Both the position numbers and the translations under genes were made by a program. A DNA stretch of 64,000 nt from positions 1 to 64,000 of the forward strand of contig WRPF01000001.1 of the NCBI GenBank assembly GCA_009773335.1. The letters are read 5' to 3'. Source of the stretch: Caulobacteraceae bacterium. GTDB taxonomy: Bacteria > Pseudomonadota > Alphaproteobacteria > Caulobacterales > Aquidulcibacteraceae. How positions within the stretch are numbered: the first letter of the stretch is position 1; every line of letters begins with the position of its first letter. The notes under the pieces were generated by a model that saw nothing but the letters and a program-made list of their open reading frames with translations, made no database searches and was not told the DNA's origin. Of this stretch, positions 7,924 to 19,114 are shown one piece after another.

Positions 7924-9135
7924 ATGGCTGACGACGCAACCAATCTCCCCGCGCTTGAAGAAGAAAAGCGCACTTTCACGATCAACTTTGGGCCGCAGCA
8001 TCCTGCCGCGCACGGCGTTTTGCGTCTGGTTCTGGAACTGGACGGCGAAGTCGTCGAGCGCGTCGATCCGCATATCGGCCTGCTGCATCGCGGCACCGAG
8101 AAGCTGATCGAGTACAAGACGTATCTCCAGGCGCTGCCGTACTTCGACCGCCTCGACTACGTCGCGCCGATGAACCAGGAGCACGCCTTCTGCCTGGCGA
8201 TCGAGAAGATGCTCGGCATCGAAGTCCCGCGCCGCGCCTCGATCATCCGCGTGCTCTTCTCCGAAATCGGCCGCGTCCTCAGCCACATCCTCAACGTCAC
8301 CACGCAGGCGCTCGACGTCGGCGCGCTGACCCCGCCGGTGTGGGGCTTCGAGGAACGCGAAAAGCTGATGATCTTCTACGAGCGCGCCTCGGGAAGCCGT
8401 CTGCACGCGAACTATTTCCGGCCGGGCGGCGTCCACCAGGATCTCACGCCGCAGCTGATCGCCGACATCGCCCGATGGGCTGAAGAATTTCCGAAGGCGC
8501 TCGACGACATCGAGACACTGCTGACCGGCAACCGCATCTTCAAGCAGCGCAACGTCGACATCGGCGTGGTCAGCGTCGAGGACGCCTACGCCTACGGCTT
8601 CACCGGCGTGATGGTGCGCGGCTCCGGCATGGCGTGGGATCTGCGCCGGTCGCAACCCTACGAGATCTACGACGAACTGAAGTTCAAGATTCCCGTCGGA
8701 AAGAACGGCGATTGCTACGACCGCTATCTGTGCCGCTGCGACGAGATGCGCGAGAGCGTCGAGATCATCAAGCAGTGCTGCGCGCTGCTGGCGACGACGC
8801 CCGGCCCGGTGCTGCCGGAGCGCTCGAAGGTCGTGCCCCCGCGCCGCGCCGAGATGAAGAACTCGATGGAAGCGCTCATCCATCACTTCAAGCTTTACAC
8901 TGAAGGCTTCCACGTCGGCCCGGGTGAAGTCTATGCGTGCGTCGAGGCGCCGAAGGGTGAGTTCGGCGTCTATCTCGTGGCCGACGGCACGAACCGTCCG
9001 TACCGCGTGAAGATCAAGGCGCCGGGCTTCCCGCACCTGCAGGCGATGGACCACCTCTGCAAGGGCCACATGCTCGCCGACGTGTCCGCCATCCTCGGCT
9101 CGCTCGACATCGTGTTCGGGGAAATCGATCGTTGA
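7924..9135 (+). CDS. nuoD: NADH-quinone oxidoreductase subunit D
   Basis: A 403-residue 49 kDa-type subunit that forms the quinone site with Nuo[36 protein letters not shown] and the C-terminal FGEIDR are diagnostic. The ATG follows a GGGAGG ribosome site placed just beyond the S23 cassette's right arm, so nuoD keeps its own initiation signal despite the insertion. The next ORF starts on a TTGA overlap. Confidence 0.97.
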   Translation: MADDATNLPALEEEKRTFTINFGPQHPAAHGVLRLVLELDGEVVERVDPHIGLLHRGTEKLIEYKTYLQALPYFDRLDYVAPMNQEHAFCLAIEKMLGIEVPRRASIIRVLFSEIGRVLSHILNVTTQALDVGALTPPVWGFEEREKLMIFYERASGSRLHANYFRPGGVHQDLTPQLIADIARWAEEFPKALDDIETLLTGNRIFKQRNVDIGVVSVEDAYAYGFTGVMVRGSGMAWDLRRSQPYEIYDELKFKIPVGKNGDCYDRYLCRCDEMRESVEIIKQCCALLATTPGPVLPERSKVVPPRRAEMKNSMEALIHHFKLYTEGFHVGPGEVYACVEAPKGEFGVYLVADGTNRPYRVKIKAPGFPHLQAMDHLCKGHMLADVSAILGSLDIVFGEIDR

Positions 9136-9464
9136 CGCCAGCTGAAGTCGTGCAGGCCCAGCTCGACGCCTACAACGCGCAGGACGTCGATGCGCTGTGC
9201 GCCTCCTATACCGAGGACTGCGTGCTTGCGGGCTTCAACGGCGATGTCACGTCACGCGGCCGCCACAGCCTGCGCGAGCGTCATGTGAACCTGTTCGCGC
9301 AGTTTCCGCAGAACAAAGCGCGACTCGTGCACCGTGCGGTGGCAGGCGACTACGTGATCGACCATGAGCACGTGACGCGCGCGCCCGGCGGCGAGGAATT
9401 CGAAGTCGTGGTGGTCTATGCATTCCGCGACGGGCTCATCGCGCGCGCGGATTTCATCAGGTAA
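9132..9464 (+). CDS. SnoaL/NTF2-fold protein
   Basis: 110 residues starting at TTG, overlapping nuoD by 4 bases. The pattern [27 protein letters not shown] ... [11 protein letters not shown] is typical of the NTF2-like/SnoaL superfamily (steroid isomerase-type cone fold). The family covers enzymes and binding proteins, so no reaction is assigned. It lies in the nuo operon but is not a known complex I subunit. Confidence 0.75.
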   Translation: MTPAEVVQAQLDAYNAQDVDALCASYTEDCVLAGFNGDVTSRGRHSLRERHVNLFAQFPQNKARLVHRAVAGDYVIDHEHVTRAPGGEEFEVVVVYAFRDGLIARADFIR

Positions 9465-9496
9465 GCTCACGGCGTCGCCGCGCGAGGGGGCTACCG

Positions 9497-9931
9497 ATGC
9501 ACCTCTATCTCTGGATCGAAGCGGCGGTGATCGGTGGCATCGTGGCTGCGTTCGTCATCCAGACGTTCGTCCTGTTCAGGCCGGAGCACGTCGAGCACCA
9601 TCCCGTGCGCGTGTGGATCGGCGCGATGGTGCAGGGGCTGATCGTGGGCGTATTGGGCGGGGCGGTGCTGCTGCCGCTGCGGCTGAGCTTTCTCGTGCCG
9701 GAAATCCCCGGACCGCCGCAGGCGGTGGCGTCGACGGCGGTGCTGCCGGCGTTCGTGCTGCTGCTGTTCATCCGCCGCGGCCTTCTGGCGCGGGCGCCGC
9801 TGATCGGCCCATACCTGCGCGCCTACCGGCGGGCGGCGCTCAAGCACGGCATCGACGTCGCCAAGGCGCGGCTGATCCGCCTTGAATCCATGGACAGAAA
9901 GCAACGCGCCGAGGCGCCGACGGACCCTTGA
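9497..9931 (+). CDS. Small integral membrane protein of unknown function
   Basis: 144 residues with about three predicted helices: IEAAVIGGIVAAFVIQTFVLF, VWIGAMVQGLIVGVLGGAVLL and ASTAVLPAFVLLLFIRR, then a basic cytoplasmic-looking tail. I do not recognise a family. It sits between two NTF2-like ORFs inside the nuo operon and overlaps the second by 4 bases, so it is probably translated from the nuo mRNA. Confidence 0.65.
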   Translation: MHLYLWIEAAVIGGIVAAFVIQTFVLFRPEHVEHHPVRVWIGAMVQGLIVGVLGGAVLLPLRLSFLVPEIPGPPQAVASTAVLPAFVLLLFIRRGLLARAPLIGPYLRAYRRAALKHGIDVAKARLIRLESMDRKQRAEAPTDP

Positions 9932-10308
9932 CGCGGGGCCGCAGGAGCACGAACGCAGGGGCCATGCGCCGCATCCCCGATCCGCCCCAGGTCATCGTCC
10001 AGAAGCTGACCGCCGCCTTCAACAAGCACGATCTCGACGCCGTCAGCGTGCTGATCGCGGCCAACTGCGTCGTGGCGGCGCATGGCGGGGAGACCGAGCA
10101 GGTGGGCGCGCCCGCCATCTGCGCGCAGTACCACGCCGCCTTCGAGGAGCGCCCGAGGCTGCGCATCGGCGTCATGGGCCGCATGGTGCAGGGGAACATC
10201 GTCGTCCAGCACGAATCGCTCAGCCGGGGGCTGGGCGTCGGCGAGCGGCGCATCGCGGTCTATACCGTGAACGGTGAGAAGGTGACGCGGGTCGAGTTCA
10301 TCCGCTGA
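9928..10308 (+). CDS. Second SnoaL/NTF2-fold protein
   Basis: 126 residues from TTG at 9928 (TTGA overlap with the membrane protein), or 114 from ATG at 9964. IVQKLTAAFNKHDLDAVSVLIAANCVVAAHGG...EKVTRVEFIR follows the same NTF2-like plan as the ORF at 9132, ending in the same EFIR/DFIR motif, so the two may be paralogues. Function unknown. The lengthening at the N-terminus (TRGRRSTNAGA) looks non-conserved, favouring the ATG. Confidence 0.65.
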   Translation: MTRGRRSTNAGAMRRIPDPPQVIVQKLTAAFNKHDLDAVSVLIAANCVVAAHGGETEQVGAPAICAQYHAAFEERPRLRIGVMGRMVQGNIVVQHESLSRGLGVGERRIAVYTVNGEKVTRVEFIR

Positions 10309-10367
10309 CGGTGACAAGACAGGGCGGGCGCTGCTATGCGCTGGCCTCCAGACTCACGGGAAAATCC

Positions 10368-11018
10368 ATGTCCGTCCGCCGCCTTGCCGCCGAACAGCCC
10401 GCCACATTCGCCTTCCAGCCGGCGACGCTCGAGAAGGCGAACTGGTGGATCGCGAAGTATCCCGCCGACCGCCGCCAGTCGGCGATCATCCCGCTGCTGT
10501 GGCTCGTGCAGAAGCAGGAGGGCTGGGTCTGCGAACCCGCGATCCGCGCGCTGGGCGAAATGCTCGGCATGCCGGTGATCCGCGTGCTGGAGGTCGCGAC
10601 CTTCTACACGATGTTCCACCTCGCGCCGGTCGGCAAACACCACCTGCAACTGTGCGGCACGACGCCGTGCGTGCTGCGCGGCGCGGAGGATCTGAAGAAG
10701 GTCTGCAAGAGCCGCATCGGCGAGAAATTCCAGGTGAGCGGCAAGGGGCTGTCGTGGGAGGAGGTCGAGTGCGTCGGCGCCTGCGTGAACGCGCCGGTGG
10801 TGGCCATCGACGATTATTATCACGAAGATCTTTCGCCCGATGACCTCGAAAAGCTCATCGACGCGCTCGAGCGCGGCGAGACGGTGAAGCCCGGCAGCGC
10901 GCGCGGCCGCCAGACATCGGCGCCCGAAAGCGGCGCGCTGACGCTGAAGGACCCTGCCCTCTACGACGGCTCGCTGGCCGCGCCGGTCAAGTTGCCCAAT
11001 CTGCCCGAGCCTGCGTAG
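10368..11018 (+). CDS. nuoE: NADH-quinone oxidoreductase subunit E
   Basis: A 24 kDa-type subunit of the NADH dehydrogenase module, binding a [2Fe-2S] cluster through LCGTTPCVLRG and ECVGACVNAP (four cysteines). The ATG at 10368 gives 216 residues beginning MSVRRLAAEQP; the ORF-track GTG at 10311 adds a sequence that does not resemble NuoE. The Ala/Pro-rich C-terminal tail of about 45 residues is longer than in enterobacteria but common in alphaproteobacteria. Confidence 0.95.
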   Translation: MSVRRLAAEQPATFAFQPATLEKANWWIAKYPADRRQSAIIPLLWLVQKQEGWVCEPAIRALGEMLGMPVIRVLEVATFYTMFHLAPVGKHHLQLCGTTPCVLRGAEDLKKVCKSRIGEKFQVSGKGLSWEEVECVGACVNAPVVAIDDYYHEDLSPDDLEKLIDALERGETVKPGSARGRQTSAPESGALTLKDPALYDGSLAAPVKLPNLPEPA

Positions 11019-11260
11019 TGGCGTCCGACACGCCCCCCACGCCGCCAGCGCCGCCGACCCCGCGCGTTCCGCAACCGATCAGCATCGGCGGCGGATGGGG
11101 TTTTGCGTATGCGATCGCGGCTGTGGGATTTTTCGGCGCGGGCGGCTGGCTTGCGTTCGGACGCGGCGCGCCGCTGACCGATCCTTCTGTGATCGTGGCT
11201 GTCGTCGGCGGGCTCTGGTTCGTCGGCCGCGCGGTGATGTCGATGCGGAAGAAGCCATGA
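11018..11260 (+). CDS. Small membrane ORF between nuoE and nuoF
   Basis: 80 residues starting at GTG, which shares a base with the nuoE stop (TAGTG). It has a proline-rich N-terminus (TPPTPPAPPTPR) and then two hydrophobic segments, GFAYAIAAVGFFGAGGWLAFG and VIVAVVGGLWFVGRAV. No family recognised. Its stop overlaps the next ORF (ATGA). Confidence 0.6.
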   Translation: MASDTPPTPPAPPTPRVPQPISIGGGWGFAYAIAAVGFFGAGGWLAFGRGAPLTDPSVIVAVVGGLWFVGRAVMSMRKKP

Positions 11261-11544
11261 GCATCGCCGGCCCTCCGCGCTTTGACACGGCCGAAGGCCG
11301 CGACGCCTACAACCGCGAGCTGCGCGCCGTTGCGGGGCCGTGGCGCCTCGCGGGCCTCGCGCTCATCCTCGCCGGCGCCGGCCTCGGCGCGACGGACCGC
11401 TACACCGAAATGTCCCTGCCCGCGTGGACCACGCAAGCCGTCTTCGCCCTCATCGTCGCCGGCTGGGCGCTGATGATGTTCGCGATCTTCAAACGCACCA
11501 TGTACCACCGCCGCCGGCTCGCCGGCCTTCCAGAGAAAAAATGA
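11257..11544 (+). CDS. Second small two-helix membrane ORF before nuoF
   Basis: 95 residues from ATG 11257; the longer ORF-track entry is a shadow extension. Segments [19 protein letters not shown] and [20 protein letters not shown] are likely helices, flanked by a soluble N-terminus ([21 protein letters not shown]) and a basic tail. Overlaps on both sides (ATGA upstream, ATGATG with nuoF) argue it is genuinely translated with nuoE-nuoF. Accessory or assembly function is possible but unproven. Confidence 0.65.
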   Translation: MSIAGPPRFDTAEGRDAYNRELRAVAGPWRLAGLALILAGAGLGATDRYTEMSLPAWTTQAVFALIVAGWALMMFAIFKRTMYHRRRLAGLPEKK

Positions 11545-12848
11545 TGCTCGCCGACAAGGACCGCATTTTCCTCAATCTCTATGGGCGCCACGGCGCGGAC
11601 CTTGAGTCCGCGAAGAAGCGCGGCGCGTGGAACGGCACGGCGGACATGATCTCCGCGGGCCGCGACTGGATCATCACGCAGGTGAAAGAGTCAGGTCTGC
11701 GCGGGCGCGGCGGCGCGGGTTTCCCGACGGGCCTCAAATGGTCCTTCATGCCCAAGCAGGTCACCGACCGCCCGCACTATCTCGTCGTCAATGCCGATGA
11801 GTCCGAGCCCGGCACCTGCAAGGATCGCGACATCATGCGTCACGATCCGCATCTGCTGATCGAAGGCTGCCTGATCGCATCGTTCTCCATGCAGGCGCAC
11901 GCCTGCTACATCTATCTGCGCGGCGAGTACGTCGCCGAGCGCGAGGCGATGGAGAAGGCGGTGAAGGAGGCCTACGCGGCCAGGCTCATCGGCAAGAACA
12001 ACATCCACGGCTGGGATTTCGACTGCTACATCCACCACGGCGCGGGCGCCTATATCTGCGGTGAAGAAACAGCACTTCTGGAAAGCCTCGAAGGCAAGAA
12101 GGGCCAGCCGCGCCTGAAGCCGCCGTTCCCGGCGAACTCCGGCCTCTACGGCTGCCCGACGACCGTCAACAATGTGGAATCCATCGCGGTGGCGCCGACG
12201 ATCATCCGGCGCGGCGCGAAGTGGTTTGCGGGTATTGGTCGCCCGAACAACACCGGCACGAAGGTGTTCTGCATCTCCGGCCACGTGAACCAGCCGTGCA
12301 ACGTCGAAGAGGCGATGAGCATTCCGCTGCGCACGCTTCTGGAAGAACACTGCGGCGGCGTGCGCGGCGGCTGGGGCAACCTGAAGGCCGTCATTCCGGG
12401 CGGCTCGTCGGTGCGCATGATCACGGCGGCGATGGCCGAAGAAGCGCTGATGGATTTCGATTCGCTCTCGGCGATGAAATCCGGCCTCGGCACCGCGGCG
12501 TGCATCGTCATGGATAAGTCGACGGACGTGGTCCGCGCCATCGCGCGCATATCCTACTTCTACAAACATGAAAGCTGCGGCCAGTGCACGCCGTGCCGCG
12601 AAGGCACGGGCTGGATGTGGCGCGTGCTTGAACGCATGGCGCGCGGGGAAGCGGAGCACTCCGAAATCGACCTGCTGCTCGACGTCGCCGGGCAGGTGGA
12701 AGGCCACACCATCTGCGCGCTGGGCGACGCGGCCGCGTGGCCCGTGCAAGGCCTCATCCGCCACTTCCGCCACGAGATCGAGGAACGGATTGATCGGTAT
12801 CGTGCGAGCAAGGGCCTGCACCAGGTGAAGATGGTGGCGGCGGAGTAG
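11541..12848 (+). CDS. nuoF: NADH-quinone oxidoreductase subunit F
   Basis: A 435-residue 51 kDa subunit where NADH is oxidised on [23 protein letters not shown] is the nucleotide-binding glycine loop, and [15 protein letters not shown] carries three ligands of a [4Fe-4S] cluster with a later cysteine in HTICALGD. The true start is the ATG at 11541, not the ORF-track 11340. This is the last nuo gene present: the expected nuoG does not follow. Confidence 0.97.
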   Translation: MMLADKDRIFLNLYGRHGADLESAKKRGAWNGTADMISAGRDWIITQVKESGLRGRGGAGFPTGLKWSFMPKQVTDRPHYLVVNADESEPGTCKDRDIMRHDPHLLIEGCLIASFSMQAHACYIYLRGEYVAEREAMEKAVKEAYAARLIGKNNIHGWDFDCYIHHGAGAYICGEETALLESLEGKKGQPRLKPPFPANSGLYGCPTTVNNVESIAVAPTIIRRGAKWFAGIGRPNNTGTKVFCISGHVNQPCNVEEAMSIPLRTLLEEHCGGVRGGWGNLKAVIPGGSSVRMITAAMAEEALMDFDSLSAMKSGLGTAACIVMDKSTDVVRAIARISYFYKHESCGQCTPCREGTGWMWRVLERMARGEAEHSEIDLLLDVAGQVEGHTICALGDAAAWPVQGLIRHFRHEIEERIDRYRASKGLHQVKMVAAE

Positions 12849-12851
12849 GCG

Positions 12852-13205
12852 GTGGAAGACGCGATGAGACCTCTCGCAGTTTCCATCTATTGCATTTTTG
12901 GCTGGCTTTGGGTCACGATGAGCGCGCGGTTAGAAGCCAGCGAAACCATCGGGTATCTCCTCAGCGGTATTTTCTTCATAGGCTCACTAAACCTCGTTTT
13001 ATCGATTTGCGTGGCGGCAGGACTGTTCGGGTTGTGGCGAATGCGTTGGTGGGGGCCACTGCTGATGGTGGCGACATATATCCCGGTACGAACGTTAGAC
13101 GTCATTGTCGCCCCTGCCTTGTTGAGTGTGAACCTCGCCAAGGGGTTCGTTTGGTTCGCGCCGCTCAGCGCGCTATTGGTGTGTTACCGACATCTATTTC
13201 GGTAA
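12852..13205 (+). CDS. Small polytopic membrane protein, atypical composition
   Basis: 117 residues from GTG 12852, or 113 from the ATG at 12864. Three or four hydrophobic helices: LAVSIYCIFGWLWVTM, YLLSGIFFIGSLNLVLSICVAAGLFGLW, WWGPLLMVATYIPV and GFVWFAPLSALLVCY. Base use is visibly more A+T-rich than the surrounding genes, suggesting recent acquisition. No family recognised. It occupies the place where nuoG would be expected. Confidence 0.6.
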   Translation: MEDAMRPLAVSIYCIFGWLWVTMSARLEASETIGYLLSGIFFIGSLNLVLSICVAAGLFGLWRMRWWGPLLMVATYIPVRTLDVIVAPALLSVNLAKGFVWFAPLSALLVCYRHLFR

Positions 13206-13214
13206 CAGCACCCC

Positions 13215-13676
13215 ATGCACCTCGCTCAGATCAATATCGGCCGTCTGCTGTATCCGCAGGATGATCCCCGCGTCGCGGCGTTCATGGACAATCTCGATGC
13301 GGTGAACGCGGTCGCGGAGCGTTCGCCCGGTTTCGTGTGGCGCTTCAAGGACGAGAGCGGTCATGCGACGGACGTGAAGCTCTTCGACGATCCGCAGATC
13401 ATCGTGAATGCGAGCGTGTGGGAGAGCGCCGAGACGCTCGAACAGTTCGTGTTCAAGACCGTGCACCAGAAATTCTACGCCAAGCGCCGCACCTGGTTCG
13501 ATGCCGCGTTCGGCCCGCCGCTCGCGCTCTGGTGGATCGAAGAGGGCGCCACACCCGACATCCATGACTTTGCCGCGCGGTGGCGCACGCTGAAGGAAGG
13601 CGGCCCCACGGAACGCGCCTTCGGCTGGGAGGGCGTTGCGAGCGCAGCGCTCTGGAAGGCCGCGCGCTGCGGGTGA
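13215..13676 (+). CDS. DUF3291 family protein
   Basis: 153 residues: HLAQINIGRLLYPQDDPRVAAFMDNLDAVNAVAERSPGFVWRF, SVWESAETLEQFVFKTVHQKFYAKRRTWF and ALWWIEEGATPDIHDFAARW are the hallmark blocks of DUF3291, a dimeric alpha/beta-barrel (ABM-like) family of unknown function. No signal peptide. It begins 9 bases after the preceding membrane ORF and is followed by repetitive intergenic DNA. Confidence 0.85.
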   Translation: MHLAQINIGRLLYPQDDPRVAAFMDNLDAVNAVAERSPGFVWRFKDESGHATDVKLFDDPQIIVNASVWESAETLEQFVFKTVHQKFYAKRRTWFDAAFGPPLALWWIEEGATPDIHDFAARWRTLKEGGPTERAFGWEGVASAALWKAARCG

Positions 13677-13687
13677 TCGGGAACGCT

Positions 13688-13871
13688 TCTCCCTCCCCTC
13701 GATGGGGAGGGTGACGCGAAGCGCCGGGCGTGGTGCGCGGGTGATGTTGGGCGAAGAGCATGGGTGGCTCGATGCGTTCGTCGCCTCCCGCGCATTTCCT
13801 CCGAAAATGAGTCCGCACCCCACCCGACCTTCGCTCCGCTCAGGCCACCCTCCCCATCGAGGGAGGGAGAG
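13688..13871. repeat. MITE-like element with about 25-bp terminal inverted repeats
   Basis: CTCCCTCCCCTCGATGGGGA near 13689 and CACCCTCCCCATCGAGGGAG near 13846 are inverted copies with a single-base length difference. Further inside, GGGCGTGGTGCGCGGG and CACCCCACCCGACC are weaker mirrored blocks. The about 184-bp unit has no ORF that looks real. Non-coding inverted-repeat elements of this pattern are commonly dispersed in alphaproteobacterial genomes. The remaining DNA to 14033 holds nothing I can assign. Confidence 0.65.
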
Positions 13872-14033
13872 GCGCCTGTGCTGGAAAATACGGGGACAGA
13901 TTCCCCGCGTCACCGCACTTTTCTCGCGCAAACCCATGTGCGCCAACAAACGCATGTGAATCTATCCGACCGGGGTCCCGGCCATGGGACAATCGCTCCG
14001 TTTTCAACAGGCGACGGAGCCCGGACGTATCCC

Positions 14034-14534
14034 ATGCAGATCCTCAACCCCCTTCACCCCCACAGAGCGAGCATCGAAGCCTTCGCCCAGAGCCTGAAGC
14101 TCTGGCTGCTCGAACTCGCCGTGTGGCTGGTGGCGGTGATGGAGAGCCGCGCGGGGCGAATCCAACTTCAGCATCTGATCATCGAGGCGCGCCAGGACAT
14201 CCGAGTTCTGATCGCGCTGAACATGGGATTGAGGTTGCGTATCCATACCGGGCGCCGTTCTGCGACCGGGCATGGATACTCTTCCGCGCCGCCGGGATCT
14301 GCGGTGCAGACGCGCAGTGGCAGACGTTTGCGCCTGTTCACGCGCAGTATCGCGCTCAAAAATCTCCGCGACATGCAACGCGTGATTGCTGATCTGGACG
14401 GGGTAGTGACCCGCGCGCTGGCGCGGCTGCCGTATCGGATCACGCGGACGTCGATCGTGATGGTTGCGCCGAATGCGGATGCGCTCCGTTCCACCAATGC
14501 CGCACCTGCGCCCGAAGGCCCCGACACGTCATGA
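14034..14534 (+). CDS. Hypothetical protein with N-terminal membrane segment
   Basis: 166 residues from ATG 14034; the 256-residue ORF-track version reads through the upstream repeat. One hydrophobic stretch, LKLWLLELAVWLVAVM (residues about 22-37), precedes a basic central region and a helix KNLRDMQRVIADLDGVVTRALARL. No family recognised. It is isolated, with repeats on both sides. Confidence 0.5.
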   Translation: MQILNPLHPHRASIEAFAQSLKLWLLELAVWLVAVMESRAGRIQLQHLIIEARQDIRVLIALNMGLRLRIHTGRRSATGHGYSSAPPGSAVQTRSGRRLRLFTRSIALKNLRDMQRVIADLDGVVTRALARLPYRITRTSIVMVAPNADALRSTNAAPAPEGPDTS

Positions 14535-14545
14535 GTGTTCATGCC

Positions 14546-14643
14546 GGACCGCCGGCGTCCTCGCCGGCACACAGTGTCAAAGCAACGCGAGATTCTGCTG
14601 AGTCTGGCGGCGCAGCCGCATGCCGGCGAGGCGCCGGCGGTCC
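14546..14643. repeat. Inverted-repeat element (about 24-bp arms)
   Basis: GGACCGCCGGCGTCCTCGCC (14546 on) and TGCCGGCGAGGCGCCGGCGG (14621 on) are inverted copies differing by one inserted base, separated by about 51 bases. REP/MITE-like, non-coding, 30 bases from tRNA-Phe. Confidence 0.65.
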
Positions 14644-14673
14644 TCATCTTCGGAAATTGTTCTGGAAAGGAGA

Positions 14674-14749
14674 TGGTGCCTGGGGCCGGAATCGAACCAG
14701 CGACACGCGGATTTTCAATCCGCTGCTCTACCAACTGAGCTACCCAGGC
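14674..14749 (-). tRNA. tRNA-Phe (anticodon GAA)
   Basis: The reverse complement GCCTGGGTAGCTCAGTTGGT... ends CCCAGGCACCA. The acceptor stem is GCCTGGG/CCCAGGC, the anticodon stem GCGGA/TCCGC with loop TTGAAAA (anticodon GAA), and the T-loop TTCGATT. 76 nt including encoded CCA. Confidence 0.97.
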
Positions 14750-14780
14750 GCCGACCGGGCGAGGCCCGAAACGGAGGCGG

Positions 14781-14810
14781 GCTTATAGCGGCGCAGGTTC
14801 CGCCTGTCCA
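14781..14810 (-). promoter_or_regulatory. Probable promoter for tRNA-Phe
   Basis: Minus strand TGGACAGG, 13 bases, GCTATAAGC, ending about 31 bases before the tRNA. It matches the Caulobacter-type housekeeping consensus, especially the GCTATAA box. Confidence 0.5.
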
Positions 14811-14933
14811 TCGGGCCCGGGACCGCAAGCCCTCCTATGAGGCCCGCGCCGGATTTGCTAACCATGCAGGGCAGGCGCCCACAATGCGACCCCGGACCTG
14901 ACCTCGGGGCGCGAGAGCTTGAGGAGATACCCC

Positions 14934-15791
14934 ATGTGCGAGCGACACGATCATGTGGACCTGGCTCCCGAAGCCGATCTCGGCCCCGCCGGCGACACGG
15001 GCGGGCGCCTCGTCGATCTCGCCAGGCTGCCACGCCGGGACGTGATGCGCGGCCTGCTGGCGGGCACGATCCTGCTGGCCGGCTGCGAGACCAACGCCGT
15101 CACCGGCCGTTCGCAGTTCACCGCCTTTGCGCCGGGCGATGCGCAGCTCGCGGCGATGGCCCTCGACAGCTGGAACGAGCAGAAGGCCAAGACCCCCATC
15201 TCGCGCGATCCCACCGCCAACGCCCGCCTGCAGCGGGTCGGGCGGCGGATCGCGGCGGTTTCGGGGCTCACCAACGTGCAGTGGGAATTTGTCGTCTTCG
15301 ACAAGCCGGAGAAGAACGCCTTCGTGCTGCCGGGCGGCAAGGTGGGCTTCTACAAGGGGTTGATCGACATCGCGCCGAAGGATGATCACATCGCCTGCGT
15401 GATGGGCCACGAGGTCGGCCACGTGCAGGCCAAGCACTCGGCGGAGCGCTACAGCCAGCAGGTCGGCGCATCGGTGGCGATGCAGGCCGCACAGGTGGGC
15501 CTCGCGAATTCGCAGAACCGCGGCGCCTGGCTCGCGGCCCTCGGCCTCGGCGCGCAGGTGGGCATCCTGCTGCCGTACTCGCGCCTGCAGGAGTCCGAGG
15601 CCGACCGGGTCGGCGTCGATAACATGCATCGCGCGGGCTACGACGTGCGCGAGGCTGTGAATTTCTGGGAGATCATGGCGCGCGAGGGCGGCTCCCGCCC
15701 GCCGGCGATCCTGTCGACGCACCCGAGTCCGGAAGGCCGCATGGCGGACCTGCGAGCCTACATCAACGCCCGGGGCTATGCGCGGATGTAG
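14934..15791 (+). CDS. M48 family metallopeptidase, probable Tat-exported lipoprotein
   Basis: A zinc peptidase with the M48 signature HEVGHVQAKH and a downstream third-ligand region ESEADRVGVDNM, related to envelope quality-control proteases LoiP/BepA. RRDVMRGLLAGTILLAGC reads as a twin-arginine motif, hydrophobic core and lipobox ending at a Cys, so the mature protein is probably lipidated in the periplasm. The start is uncertain: ATG 14934 keeps the RR pair; ATG 15045 would leave a Sec-type lipoprotein signal. About 285 residues from 14934. It is a single gene between tRNA-Phe and gyrA. Confidence 0.88.
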   Translation: MCERHDHVDLAPEADLGPAGDTGGRLVDLARLPRRDVMRGLLAGTILLAGCETNAVTGRSQFTAFAPGDAQLAAMALDSWNEQKAKTPISRDPTANARLQRVGRRIAAVSGLTNVQWEFVVFDKPEKNAFVLPGGKVGFYKGLIDIAPKDDHIACVMGHEVGHVQAKHSAERYSQQVGASVAMQAAQVGLANSQNRGAWLAALGLGAQVGILLPYSRLQESEADRVGVDNMHRAGYDVREAVNFWEIMAREGGSRPPAILSTHPSPEGRMADLRAYINARGYARM

Positions 15792-15878
15792 GCTTTGGCG
15801 CGGCGGCGCACGGCATGGCGCGCGGGGAGGGCGCGTGCTAGTTCCGGTAACCTTTTTTGACACATCCGAGTCGCCGCC

Positions 15879-18604
<2,726 letters not shown>

Positions 18605-18608
<4 letters not shown>

Positions 18609-19114
18609 CGGCGAAGACGAAGCGGCGCGTCGGGCTCTATCCGGGCACCTTCGACCCGATGACCAACGGGCACATGGACATCATCGAGCGGGCGGCGAAG
18701 CTCGTCGACAAGCTGGTCATCGGGGTCGCCATCAACCGGGACAAGGGACCGCTCTTCTCGCTCGCCGAACGGGTCGAGATGGTGGAGCAGGAGACCGCCC
18801 GCTTCATCACAGACATGGAAATCGTCGTCCGTCCTTTTGACACATTGCTGATGAAGTTCGCGGAGGAAGTGGGCGCGCAGGTGATCGTGCGCGGCCTGAG
18901 GGCGGTGTCGGACTTCGAGTACGAATTCCAGATGGTCGGGATGAACCAGAAACTCAACCCGGACATCGAGACGGTGTTTCTCATGGCCGATCCGACCTGC
19001 CAGGCCATAGCCTCGCGACTCGTGAAGGAGATCGCGAGACTCAAGGGCGAGGTGTCGCAATTCGTGCCGGCGGACGTTGAGCGGCGTCTGAAGGCGAAGT
19101 ACGGACTGGAATGA
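18605..19114 (+). CDS. coaD: Phosphopantetheine adenylyltransferase
   Basis: 169 residues. [17 protein letters not shown] holds the T/HxGH nucleotidyltransferase motif, with the C-terminal [20 protein letters not shown] block. It transfers AMP to 4'-phosphopantetheine to make dephospho-CoA, the penultimate step of CoA synthesis. It sits between gyrA and the cyclophilin genes with overlapping starts on both sides. Confidence 0.96.

Noticed and set aside
7633-9069. 478-residue minus-strand ORF spanning the S23 gene, the repeat arm and nuoD
   Set aside because: It reads through the inverted-repeat arm and antisense nuoD; composition typical of antisense frames.
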